From contig FLMG01000403.1 in the NCBI GenBank assembly GCA_900088475.1, forward strand, positions 1 through 16,615: 16,615 nt of DNA. The letters are read 5' to 3'. Below, one piece after another: positions 7,890 through 15,955 of this stretch. Within the stretch, counting starts at the first letter, position 1. Each line of letters opens with the position of its first letter. The notes below the pieces were generated by a model. The model was given only the letters and a program-made list of their open reading frames with translations. It was not told the origin of the DNA and did not search any database. The position numbers and the translations under genes were made by a program. This stretch comes from Hyphochytrium catenoides. Its lineage: Eukaryota; Sar; Hyphochytriomycetes; Hyphochytriales; Hyphochytriaceae.

Positions 7890-9809
7890 TCAGAAGATTG
7901 GAAGGAGTGGTAGGATGATGGGGCGACGGAAGCAACAAGGGCTGGTCCTCCTGAGGTTATCTAATAGGAAGGCCTGCGAAGATCCAAGAAAGTAAAGACA
8001 GACCTCCCTTACCTTCTCCCTCCAGCGCTCGTCTGCTACTCTTGTTGCCTGCTGCGACAAGCAGTCATCACTCTCTTCCGCTCCTAATTCCACCTCCATC
8101 ATATTGGGAACAAAAAGAGGTGGAGCTAGGCACTGCAGCGGCGATGGTGAAGGAGATCCAACATTGACAAAGGTCAACCTCTCTACTAGGTCCTCCACGA
8201 GTCCTGGTTCTTCGCCGGTCATCAGGGAGAGATTGGCCCCATCACAATGTTCAACGACTTGCTGCGTCCAGACGGCAGCTCTCTCCTTTATGGCGTAGCT
8301 CCAACTTTGCATTTCTTCTTCTATGGCCATCATTCTCAAACCTCCATCATCTCCATCGTCAGACGTAGTCACCGTTTTCTTTGTCAAGACGGTAGTTGCA
8401 ATCGTTGATGCCGCCATGAAGAAAGTGTCTTCCCTTTGAACGGCAGACGTCAGGTTCCCCTCACTTCTGGCTTCTATATTCTGGGTAGGATGTCTGCTTT
8501 CCTCCAGTACGACAGGATAATGTCCGTCTTGACATGAAGAATAAGAGATAAGATCCTCCCATGATGGTCCCGCTTCAAGCAGCTGCGACTCTTCTTGTTG
8601 TAGTGTGCTTGTTACGCCCGCTGCAGGAGAAGAGGGAGACGAGCTAGTACAGGGATAGTATTCACCTTCACTACCTTCATGAAACTCGACTCTGAATTTT
8701 TCAGCGTGATCATCGTAGGGGAGAGAAGAAGGGTGGTGGAGGTCATCATCAATGTTCGAGCCTGTGGTAAGCATCATCATTCGTCCTTTATCACCATTAT
8801 CTTCTTGTCCTTGGTTATCTTCTTGTCCTTGGTCAAACTGCTTGGCCCGTCGTCGCAGTTGTAGCTTATCACTATGAACATAGGCAACAGACGCGGAAGT
8901 AAGGTGGGCCATACCATCATCGAACTGATAATGAGGTTGTTCGCTGCCAAGAGAAGAGCTGTGATAGGCAGGGTTTTCGGCCTCATCCACGGAAAGCTGG
9001 CTCTCTCCCATTACCACCATATGGTGGTAGAAGCTGTCATGAGCAGCGCCATCGTAGGGTCTCGTCTCCTGATAAAAGCTGCTTTCTTTGTGAGATTGTT
9101 CGCAAAGCTCTGCCGGATAGCAGAAGTGTGGCACATCCTGCCGGTGCCCGGAATAGCAAATTTTCTGCTTTTCTAACTCCAAAAGAGGCCTGTCTGGGAC
9201 TTCATTATATTCTGCTACTTCATAGCCATCGTCATGCCACTGCTGTGGCTGACCTGCAGGAGGAAAGGAGGCCTCCTCTTCACTTCGATCACACTGACCG
9301 TGGTACTCGTATGTCGTGGCGCTTGGAGGTCTGAGTTCTTCCACTCCTTCCATGGAAGAAGAAGAGGAGATGTGGAAAGGAGGCGCCACTGGACGCAAAT
9401 GTGACAAGAAATAGAAGGTAGGCGTTCCTGCTGGTTCAACAAGCCTGGAATCCTTCTCAATGCAAACCTTGGAGTAATGGCCCTGCATTGCATGAGACAA
9501 AGCCCCTTCTGAGAACAAGTAGCCTTCGTTTACCGCTGCGTCCAGGTGCTGGTCCTTTTGAAGAATCGTCTCGTCCAACGAGCGAAAAGCACCGTTTGCG
9601 TCATCGTGAACAAACACCACCTGCTGACCGGCATCATGGCAGTGCATGATTGTTGATGGTGTTGATGAGGAAGTTGAGGTCCCCTCTTGAAATTGATCAA
9701 TGTTGGCGCAGTCCGAGCCGTACTGCTCTTCCAAGACTTCTGGCAGTGATGAGGCAGAGCAGCTAAAATATAGAGATTGGTGAAGCTCTTCCGATGATGA
9801 AGAGGACAT
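7890..9809 (-). CDS. Large acidic Ser/Glu/His-rich protein, unknown
   Basis: A frame of 639 codons starts MSSSSSEELHQSLYFS. It is rich in Ser, Glu, Asp, His, Gln and Tyr, has no signal peptide or membrane span, and looks largely disordered, with a short tandem QGQEDN repeat at about residues 326-337. The more ordered part is near the C-terminus (EEEMQSWSYAIKERAAVW, then LVEDLVERLTFVNVG). Near the 3' end a textbook 39-nt intron can be read (8012-7974, AAG|GTAAGGG...TCTTCGCAG). Removing it keeps the frame and gives 626 residues; the intron sequence itself has no stop, so retention also gives an open protein. A TATA-like string lies 29-37 bases upstream of the ATG. I recognise no domain; a regulatory or scaffold role is only a guess from composition. 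Confidence 0.8.
   Translation of the reverse strand: MSSSSSEELHQSLYFSCSASSLPEVLEEQYGSDCANIDQFQEGTSTSSSTPSTIMHCHDAGQQVVFVHDDANGAFRSLDETILQKDQHLDAAVNEGYLFSEGALSHAMQGHYSKVCIEKDSRLVEPAGTPTFYFLSHLRPVAPPFHISSSSSMEGVEELRPPSATTYEYHGQCDRSEEEASFPPAGQPQQWHDDGYEVAEYNEVPDRPLLELEKQKICYSGHRQDVPHFCYPAELCEQSHKESSFYQETRPYDGAAHDSFYHHMVVMGESQLSVDEAENPAYHSSSLGSEQPHYQFDDGMAHLTSASVAYVHSDKLQLRRRAKQFDQGQEDNQGQEDNGDKGRMMMLTTGSNIDDDLHHPSSLPYDDHAEKFRVEFHEGSEGEYYPCTSSSPSSPAAGVTSTLQQEESQLLEAGPSWEDLISYSSCQDGHYPVVLEESRHPTQNIEARSEGNLTSAVQREDTFFMAASTIATTVLTKKTVTTSDDGDDGGLRMMAIEEEMQSWSYAIKERAAVWTQQVVEHCDGANLSLMTGEEPGLVEDLVERLTFVNVGSPSPSPLQCLAPPLFVPNMMEVELGAEESDDCLSQQATRVADERWREKVREVCLYFLGSSQAFLLDNLRRTSPCCFRRPIILPLLPIF
8797..8832. 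repeat. 18-bp perfect tandem repeat inside the acidic-protein gene
   Basis: Two identical copies of ttatcttcttgtccttgg (8797-8814 and 8815-8832). On the minus strand, in the coding frame, each copy adds six residues of the QGQEDN type, so the repeat keeps the frame and could vary in length between strains. Confidence 0.9.
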
Positions 9810-9837
9810 CGCACCTTTCTCTTGAGCTGTTTCTTCC

Positions 9838-9846
9838 TTTTTATAA
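9838..9846 (-). promoter_or_regulatory. TATA-like element upstream of the acidic-protein gene
   Basis: The minus strand reads TTATAAAAAGG here, 29-37 bases before the ATG at 9809. This is a plausible TATA box, but it is so near the start codon that the 5' untranslated region would be almost absent. It is seen once and not confirmed by any other signal. Confidence 0.2.
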
Positions 9847-9849
9847 GTC

Positions 9850-10204
9850 TCTCACAAGGCTAAAAATTTAGCAACCAGTTTTGCCGGCTGACAGGAGGAG
9901 GTATGAGCTTGTTAATAATGAAGATTCTGGATGCCCGGCACACTGCTGCTTATCTAGGCCTCTTCCTTCTTCAATGTCTTCTTCCATGATGATGAGCGCT
10001 CCGGTTAGCTGTGCCCTTCTGCACCAAGAGCTATACGAGGTTGATATAAAGGAGGGACTCTGCTGGCCGTCTACTGACCGTCTACTAATAATGAAACCCT
10101 CGTCTCGGAGGTATTGTCACCTTTCTTCGCAGAGGTAGGTAGTAGTCGTAAACAATCCACCAGGGCCCAACAGTCACCAGGTTTCTTGTACTGAATGACG
10201 ACTT
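9850..10204. other. Intergenic, no supported gene
   Basis: The plus strand has an ATG at 9903 followed by a hydrophobic reading (YLGLFLLQCLLP), and a different open frame to 10138 (ELYEVDIKEGLCWP) ending at a donor-like AG|GTAGGT. I could not join them with credible splice sites. A short direct repeat (ccgtctact, twice) lies at about 10069-10088. Confidence 0.4.
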
Positions 10205-10504
10205 CTAAATCAGTAGCAGCAGAAGAGACATCGGCAGCCAGCCACCACAAATTAGAGCTTTTCGCTTCTCTGCTAGTCTACTACCTACGTTGGCAACATT
10301 GTCATCGTCATCGTCAGCACCAGTATATATAGCAGCTGCGACAGTGATGAGATAACTGCAGATGACAAATGAAGATTGAGACCAAAAAGCTCTTCGACGA
10401 GACTCTTTATATTTTGCTATGAAGATTCGCGTCCGGCGTCGGTCCATCATTACTGAAAAGAAAGAAGGCAAGACAATTGAAAACCGAAGGAGAATAATGA
10501 ACAT
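10205..10504 (-). CDS. Possible 99-residue membrane protein, unknown
   Basis: From ATG at 10504 the frame reads a hydrophobic N-terminus (MFIILLRFSIVLPSFFSVMM), a strongly basic stretch (DRRRTRIFIAKYKESRRR), a second hydrophobic segment (FVICSYLITVAAAIYTGA) and an acidic DDDDD run, then stops. The arrangement suits a small two-span membrane protein. However, 99 codons alone is weak evidence, and donor-like GTAGGTAG and acceptor-like TTTTCAG strings within it would break the frame. No family recognised. Confidence 0.25.
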   Translation of the reverse strand: MFIILLRFSIVLPSFFSVMMDRRRTRIFIAKYKESRRRAFWSQSSFVICSYLITVAAAIYTGADDDDDNVANVGSRLAEKRKALICGGWLPMSLLLLLI

Positions 10505-11584
10505 TTGCAATGCCCTCCGTGTACTACTTTGACATGGCCACCATAAGCTCCGAATTTAGCATTGCCATTTATTGTTAGAGTGGCATCGCTTCGTATTTCA
10601 GATTTTCGAAATAGAGAAGGCAAGCGGCTCCGGATTTAAATGCGAACAGCGCTAATATGACTTGGGGCACTTCTAAAGAAAAAATTAGCTGTCGAAATTG
10701 AATCACGTATCAAAAGTGATCGGTGGGCCACCTTGGGAGTTAAAAAGAGTAGTGGTAGTAGTGCAGAAACGGAAAAATAATAGCAATTCCACTAGTGGCC
10801 CACATAAGGGTAAATTCATTGTAGTAGTAATGGGCCTGCAGCTACCACCTTCTTTTGTACGCAATAAAGAAAGGACAAAGAGTGCTTGACTCTACATTAA
10901 AAGAACCGAGATGGTAGAGTATAGGCTGTCGCCTACGTCGTGTCTCCGTACAAACAGACGGGTCTCTGCCCCCTCTGCAATGCTGAGATAATAACAGTAG
11001 TGTGTGTGAGTGGTTATTATTAGTAGTTCCAGTCTCTGCATAATAATAACAGCGCCGCCAAGCCTAGGTCTCCGTCTGCTGGTTCCTTCACTTTTGAATT
11101 TTCTCATACCAATTAACTGCTGCAATAGTGATGATAACGTTAGAAGAAAGGGTTATTGACAGCGGAAGGTGAACTTGGGCGGCGGCGGTTGACAATAATA
11201 AGCAGCGTCTGCAAAGGTAGTGCCTCCTCAGCTGCCATCAGGGAGTAGTCAGCCAAGTGTGTTGGCCTGATCATCACCATCGCTTGCATCCCAAGAAGGC
11301 TCCTCTTGCCACCACATCTTTTCCAGGCTCACATGGACTCCTTGTGAATGGATGTAGAGAGGAAGGTGACCTCAGCATTGCATCCAGTCTCTTTGTTGGT
11401 GTGTTAGAAAGGCACAAGCAACCAAGGCAAGCAGACTAAACCTTCCTTATCGTGGCCCTTTCTATCTCAAGGCTCTATTTTCTGCCCCCTCTGCAATAGT
11501 TCCCGCCTTTCACTACCTGCTCTAGACTTGACGCTTTAGCCATGAGCTCTTCGCTTAGTCTGCCTGTCATAGATAGACTCCAAT
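10505..11584. other. Intergenic, about 1 kb without a supported gene
   Basis: Open frames here are under 80 codons, with no signal peptides and no splice sites I trust. The string ctgccccctctgcaat occurs twice (near 10968 and 11483), which may be a small dispersed repeat. The right end must hold the 3' flank of the membrane-protein gene that stops at 11585. Confidence 0.5.
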
Positions 11585-12814
11585 TTACCCCGGAACATTT
11601 GCAAGGTTCAACGCTTCTCCTTTGTGTTCAGACCGTTGAACTGTATTAGGACTGCTAGCAAACGTTTCATGTTTGTCCTCCTTGGTCAGTGTTCCAGTAC
11701 CTCTTGGCTGGTGGTGCAAATGAACAATAGGCAGGTCAACTATCCGAACGCGACTTCTAATGAAGACACAGTCCTGGGGATGCTTAACCGTCAGATAAGC
11801 CAATCTGATCACCATCACGACCACATTGAAGCATCTATTGAAGCAAAATTCCTTGATGGAAAAGCCCCACTGAGATCTCTTGGAAGCGGTCTGCTCTATC
11901 ACCCCGTGCAGGAGGTCCCAACGGTAATCGCACATATAGGGGGAGACTTTCCCGTAGATCAACGCTAGCAGCAGGCAGCCGAACATGCTCCAGATAACCA
12001 AAATAGTCCTGGAAGCCTTGCGAACGGACGTAGGGAAGGCGTCATAAAAGCAGAATCCCAACGTTAGGCTCAGGAAAAGGCAGACACCCATAAGCCAACC
12101 CGTTGTATTGAAGCAATAAAGGCCGGAAAGAGCAACCGCGAAGCCCGAGACCTCCAAAAGGAAGGTAAGTGCTTCAAAGGTAGATAACGCCTTCCGCAGT
12201 GTGACAATACTTGTGAGGGACAGCTGCCTTAGGATAGGCGGAACTAACAACGGAAAGGTTGCGCTGAGGATCAAAACGCGATGCTTCTCTGCCAGCTCTC
12301 CCCATGCCAGTATCAGCCCTATAAAAAGAGTCACGAGCAAGGATCCAATGAAGCTCATTGGAGCCCACACTTTCTTCCAGCTCCACCAGCACTCGTAGAA
12401 TTGTCGCCCGAGAAGATGTTCCATGGCAGTTAATGTGCTTTCTTCTTCCGACAGTTCCGTGTATGGCCGAACTGCCATGATAACGCGCTTTCTCTTGGGC
12501 CGTTTACAGCTAGAAGAGGATGGCGAGGAAGGTCTTCTGGAAATCATCGCTCTTTTTTTCTCTTCTATCTCATCCTCCTTCTTCGGTGTTACTGCCAGAG
12601 CTCTCTTACTCTCTTTAGCCACCAACCCTTTTTTCCATGACTTGTTGGCCTTCACAAGAACCAGGGTTGGTCTGTATGCCAGAGCCGTATCAATTGCTGT
12701 CCTCAAATCCATAAGTGACTTCTTTTCCAAAGTATCTAATCCAGGCCTGCCCTGGAGATACGTCAAAAGTGGGAAGCAAAGCCGTGTCGCGGTAGACTCA
12801 AACTCTCCTTCCAT
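11585..12814 (-). CDS. Multi-span membrane protein, unknown family
   Basis: 409 residues in one frame. The N-terminal ~140 residues are soluble, with a Lys/Arg-rich middle and a basic cluster KRPKRKR at 104-110 after a Ser run. Hydrophobic segments lie at about 153-172 (FIGSLLVTLFIGLILAWG), 180-197, 214-234, 240-258 and 269-287. A sixth, weaker one is near 331-345, inside FCFNRCFNVVVMVIRLAY. The C-terminal ~60 residues are again polar. This gives five or six membrane spans with a long, probably cytosolic N-terminal region. There are no transporter, channel or enzyme motifs I can name. The start follows a stop closely upstream and gives the longest frame. The gene lies 73 bp downstream of the secreted-protein frame ending at 12887 and points the same way. 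No intron is required. Confidence 0.78.
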   Translation of the reverse strand: MEGEFESTATRLCFPLLTYLQGRPGLDTLEKKSLMDLRTAIDTALAYRPTLVLVKANKSWKKGLVAKESKRALAVTPKKEDEIEEKKRAMISRRPSSPSSSSCKRPKRKRVIMAVRPYTELSEEESTLTAMEHLLGRQFYECWWSWKKVWAPMSFIGSLLVTLFIGLILAWGELAEKHRVLILSATFPLLVPPILRQLSLTSIVTLRKALSTFEALTFLLEVSGFAVALSGLYCFNTTGWLMGVCLFLSLTLGFCFYDAFPTSVRKASRTILVIWSMFGCLLLALIYGKVSPYMCDYRWDLLHGVIEQTASKRSQWGFSIKEFCFNRCFNVVVMVIRLAYLTVKHPQDCVFIRSRVRIVDLPIVHLHHQPRGTGTLTKEDKHETFASSPNTVQRSEHKGEALNLANVPG

Positions 12815-12886
12815 CGTAGTACACAGTGTTTATTCCTCAGACCCACAGTGGGGACTGCTGGCGCGTCCTACAGCGAGACTTGCAGG

Positions 12887-13360
12887 CTAAGGACCTGGCA
12901 GGAGAACATATTGTAGAGAGAATACATCTCGACAAGGAGAATGAGAGATCTCTTCGTTGGTTCTGCGTCTAAAGGGCACTACTACTAGTACCCTTCGATG
13001 ACCAGCAAGGAAGCGTACAAGGGATAGACTACCAGCCCAGGTTCTAAACAACCCATACGCTTGGTAGGCAAAGTCGTCAATCTTGCGGGTGATTGACCCC
13101 AAGCTTCTGGATGGTGCTCGTCTCCTGATGAGGTGTAGCTGATGAGTATAAAGTAAGTCGAGTTGTTGCTAATGGCCTTGTTGGGAGACCTAACCCTTCT
13201 TAGCTCTTCTACTAATAACACCAGAGTGACAAATTCTGACAACAGCTGGGTCAGCCGAGATGGGAGAAGATGCGATGAGAAAGAGTAAGAATAACGTCTC
13301 TACTGGTTGCTCTCTCAGGTGAGCACTAAACCATCAGAGCGGCGATAATGATTTACCCAT
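12887..13360 (-). CDS. Small secreted protein S5 (partial multi-exon model)
   Basis: Exon 1 is only four bases: ATG G at 13360-13357, then a donor GTAAAT and a 54-nt intron (13356-13303) ending CAACCAG. The joined frame reads MVETLFLLFLIASSPISADP, an excellent signal peptide, then VVRICHSGVISRRAKK up to a donor-like G|GTTAGG at 13194. Without the first splice the ATG frame stops after 8 codons. A 26-nt intron (13194-13169, ...GCCATTAG) may follow. Beyond it two frames look coding; the one containing ITRKIDDFAYQAYGLFRTWA and VLVVVPFRRR is open to a stop at 12887. I could not find a phase-correct join to it. Function unknown; predicted secreted. Confidence 0.4.
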
Positions 13361-14197
13361 CCTAGTAGGTCTTTCCTTTCGCTACGAGGTACGCAGGCGC
13401 AGGGCGTAAAGAAGGCTGGACTCATATGACCAACAAAGGGCATGGCTTCTTTGACAACGTAGAGGAAAGAGGAGGACCGGGCAGCGAAGACGAAGGACGG
13501 AGATTATGTCTGAGAACTTCTGCCTGCTGCACGCAACCATCTCTTTTTCGCTTCCTATGCTGCTATTATTGGTTACTCAGTATTGTCATAGTACTTCGCT
13601 ACGAGGAGAGCACCTACATCCTGCTAATAGCAGCAGCCCCATCATAACCGTTCGTTCTCAATCCTCCTTCCTTTGTCTCCTTGACTCCTCTCAAAGGATC
13701 CTGTCTCTCCATCCAAGTCATTCCAATCGTTGCTTCCCTACTACTATGGGTCCAGATCCGTTATGGGCCGTTACAAGCCGGTACAACCGCAGAGGGACGG
13801 TAAGATTCCGTCACACTGGTGACAGACAAACAAACAGACACAGCCATCTGCCGCGGCAGCAGGTGCTGCTGCTGCTTACTGCCGCTGCTGCTTACTGCCG
13901 CTGCTGCTTGCTCCTGTGAACAGGTGGGCGACTCTATAATGTGCAATCTGGAGGACGGGAATTAGAAGCGCAGGAGGGAGGAGGAGGGCAGCAGCACGCA
14001 GGAGTAGTACTATTACATACTGCTCTTTTACTTCTTCATCACTTCCTTTGGACGACGGGAAAGTGGAAGCCTTCTGCTGCCGTTGTAAAGCGTTGTTGAA
14101 CCTTGTGGTGGTTGGCAGCGGGCGGAGGACCAGGCAGTGACATAATCCTACCAATAAAGGCTGTTGCCATGTCAGCTAGCTAGTATTTAGACGTGAT
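13361..14197. other. Intergenic, low-complexity in part
   Basis: No gene I can support. A plus-strand frame at 13506-13919 has a hydrophobic start but ends in translated simple repeat (poly-Leu/Ala/Cys), so it is probably chance. A minus-strand frame at about 14150-13880 has a similar repeat-derived tail. Confidence 0.45.
13868..13910. repeat. 16-bp tandem repeat, about 2.6 copies
   Basis: The unit gctgctgcttactgcc repeats at 13868-13883 and 13884-13899, then a partial copy, in a wider GCTGCT-rich stretch. This is a simple tandem repeat with no coding support. Confidence 0.88.
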
Positions 14198-14326
14198 GAG
14201 GTCTTGGGTGTGATAGGAGCAGAACAAAGAATACTTCCTCTCACTGCGCCTCCCTCCTTTCACTCAACTCATGAGTTAGCTTATTAGCCGAAAGGAGGGA
14301 AGCGCAGTGAGAGGTCTTGGATGTGG
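14198..14326. repeat. Fold-back element: 25-bp inverted repeat with inner palindrome
   Basis: The left arm 14237-14261 (cctctcactgcgc then tccctcctttc) and right arm 14290-14314 pair over 25 bp with one mismatch. The 28-nt loop holds a perfect 12-bp palindrome, aactcatgagtt (14266-14277). A direct repeat gaggtcttgg(g/a)tgtg begins at 14198 and again at 14311, overlapping the end of the right arm. The arrangement suggests a small fold-back or MITE-like insertion, or a structured RNA or regulatory site. No protein or RNA family is recognised. Confidence 0.8.
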
Positions 14327-14873
14327 TGCGGCGCTGCATAATCCTCAGTTCACTCCTCGTCGTCCGTACCTTAGATTAGTTGACTTTCTGCTTTCGACCA
14401 GGAAGACTGCCCAAAGCTCGTAGATCATAATAGATAGATAGATAAATAAAAGGATAGGAGTGCGATCACAGCGAAAAAGTTCTGATAACCTTATTCTGAA
14501 GAGGTCTTCCCTTACTACTGGAGAGTGGCTACGTTCTGAGGACTGCTTTGTAGAAGAAGGGCTGGTGCTAAGATGTTCTAATGTTCAGTTCACTTATATT
14601 ATTCAGTTCACTTATTTATCAGTGGCAGTCTGCAGCGGGAGAAAAAAGAAGAAGCCGTCTCGCTGATGCAACAACCAAGCTGAAGAAAGGGGAAGGCTAA
14701 TAATAGTGGCATAAGTATTGGAGATTACTAGTAAAGAGGCCCGCACACAATTTTTCAGTTCTGAATTATGGCCAACTGAAACTCTAGGGTTAGCGCTAGC
14801 CAGTGGCAATAGGGTTAGAGTCTCTACCATTAGATGGCAACATTCAAGCGAGGTGCCGATTGTACGGCCTCTA
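14327..14873. other. Intergenic, short repeats only
   Basis: No supported gene. The string ttcagttcactta occurs twice near 14584 and 14601, and there is a short (GATA)n run near 14431. The right end should include the 3' flank of the F-box-like candidate. Confidence 0.45.
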
Positions 14874-15265
14874 CTAGACATCCATGTTTGAGACTCTACT
14901 CTCCATAACGCAGCCCTCCTCCTCCTGGTGCATCTGTCGCGTGGAGGCTTCAAATTGCAGCAGGATAAGCATCTTGAGGACGCAGTCTTGAGCTTCAAAA
15001 GCTCTGGCAAGACTCTTCTTCCACAACTCAGAATCCATGCCTCATATGAACATAAAGCTGTTTGAACTAGACGTAAACTTCTGGAAGAATGAAGCGGCGT
15101 TCTTCTGACCTGCCGCACATCAGAAAACCGCTTTGCGAGGAACATAAAGATTTCTTGCCCAACAACAGGCGGCAAATGTCGGAACCGCTGCCTACATCTG
15201 CTAATGGTCGGGCTACGGACTGCGTAGTACGGTTTGCCCATCCTCCGCCACAATATATCCAACAT
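14874..15265 (-). CDS. Possible small F-box-like protein (two-exon model)
   Basis: Exon 1 (15265-15110) starts MLDILWRRMGKPYYAV and contains HLPPVVGQEIFMFLAKRFSD, which resembles the LPxxVxxxIFxFL core of an F-box, the helix pair that binds Skp1 in SCF ubiquitin ligases. It ends at a donor CGGCAG|GTCAG. An acceptor TCTGAG would give an 83-nt intron (15109-15027) and join in phase to LWKKSLARAFEAQDCVLKML and QFEASTRQMHQEEEG, ending at 14874, about 102 residues in all. The second exon has the look of a real helix. Alternatives are an acceptor CTTCCAG at 15081, which stops soon, or unspliced read-through to 14612, whose downstream part looks non-coding. The F-box match is by eye and partial. The start is 122 bp past the end of the secreted-protein gene at 15387. 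Confidence 0.35.
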
Positions 15266-15386
15266 CGAGCAACAAAGCTACATCATCATCACCCAAATGC
15301 GTACAACCGGCTTAACAAGATGTGGAGAAGTTTCTTCCTTGGTCTTCTGTTTACGTATGTTGTCACGCCTATGCACTGCCTACAAA

Positions 15387-15955
15387 TCAATCAACTCCTG
15401 TGATTTAAGCGGAGAAGGAAGTCCAAGAGGTTGCTTACTGGTACCACGGTCTCGCCTGCAAATGGTTTGGATAGCAACTCTGGGGAGTGTGGTGCGGACC
15501 ACAACTTCATAGACATAGAATCCTCCTTTTCCCATGACAATGGGATCGCATAGGCACTCGGAGCGCTGAAGGGTAGACCCAGACACCTCTGCTGCGGATA
15601 ATTCTACAGGTTTGTCATAGCTATAGGTAGTTGTCTTTAGAGCCCGTATAGTCATGCTGGTTTTGGCGCCGTCGAGGAGACTTCCTGAGTCTGCTGGGTC
15701 AAAGAGCCCGACATAAATATCGGTGCATCTGGCATCGTTAGCGGGATTGGGCGATTCGCACATGGTATCGCATCCTCGTAGGGTGAAGATGTATTGCTGG
15801 CTGCTTTCAGAACCCATGGCGGCGTTTGGGAACGGGGCTACCCAGGTCCCGTTGTAGTTTAGCTCGGATGCTGCCTGTGCATAGTCTGTGTTGAGACTAG
15901 TAGCCAAGCCGACGGCCAAGAAGATAACAAGCTGTTGGTGGTACTTCATCTTCAT
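15387..15955 (-). CDS. Small secreted cysteine protein S6
   Basis: The best member of the secreted set. I choose ATG at 15955 because it opens directly into a signal peptide (MKMKYHQQLVIFLAVGLATS, cleavage likely after AQA near residue 28); the frame is open further upstream to an ATG at 16111, but that extension looks non-coding. The mature part has NYNGTW with an N-glycosylation site, six cysteines (62, 66, 77, 134, 136, 166) including the C-x3-C pair CDTMC, and alternating strand-like segments (MTIRALKTTTYSY, GGFYVYEVVVR), so it is probably a disulphide-bonded beta protein. A fine 41-nt intron (15438-15398, A|GTAAGC...AAATCACAG) near the end would give ...GTRVD and a stop at 15387, 175 residues. 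Unspliced, the frame runs to 15380 for 191 residues. No named family recognised; exported or vacuolar protein of unknown role. Confidence 0.72.

Noticed and set aside
8679-9334. Several plus- and minus-strand frames of 60-100 codons inside the acidic-protein gene
   Set aside because: All overlap the 639-codon frame in other phases and show only the mirror of its composition.
9903-10138. Plus-strand signal-peptide-like start and a following open frame, divergent from the acidic-protein gene
   Set aside because: The two parts are in different frames and I found no credible donor to join them; the hydrophobic part is short.
10890-11439. Short frames on both strands (60-77 codons)
   Set aside because: No signal peptide, no splice sites and no conserved look; lengths expected by chance.
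12423-12890. Plus-strand 155-codon frame
   Set aside because: It is the antisense shadow of the N-terminal part of the membrane-protein gene.
13506-13919. Plus-strand 137-codon frame with a hydrophobic start
   Set aside because: Its end is translated GCTGCT tandem repeat and the middle has no protein-like pattern; likely chance.
14612-15035. Unspliced continuation of the F-box-like frame to 217 residues
   Set aside because: Past the donor at 15109 this frame is Arg/Ser/Cys-rich and unlike a protein, while another frame over 15038-14874 is clearly better.
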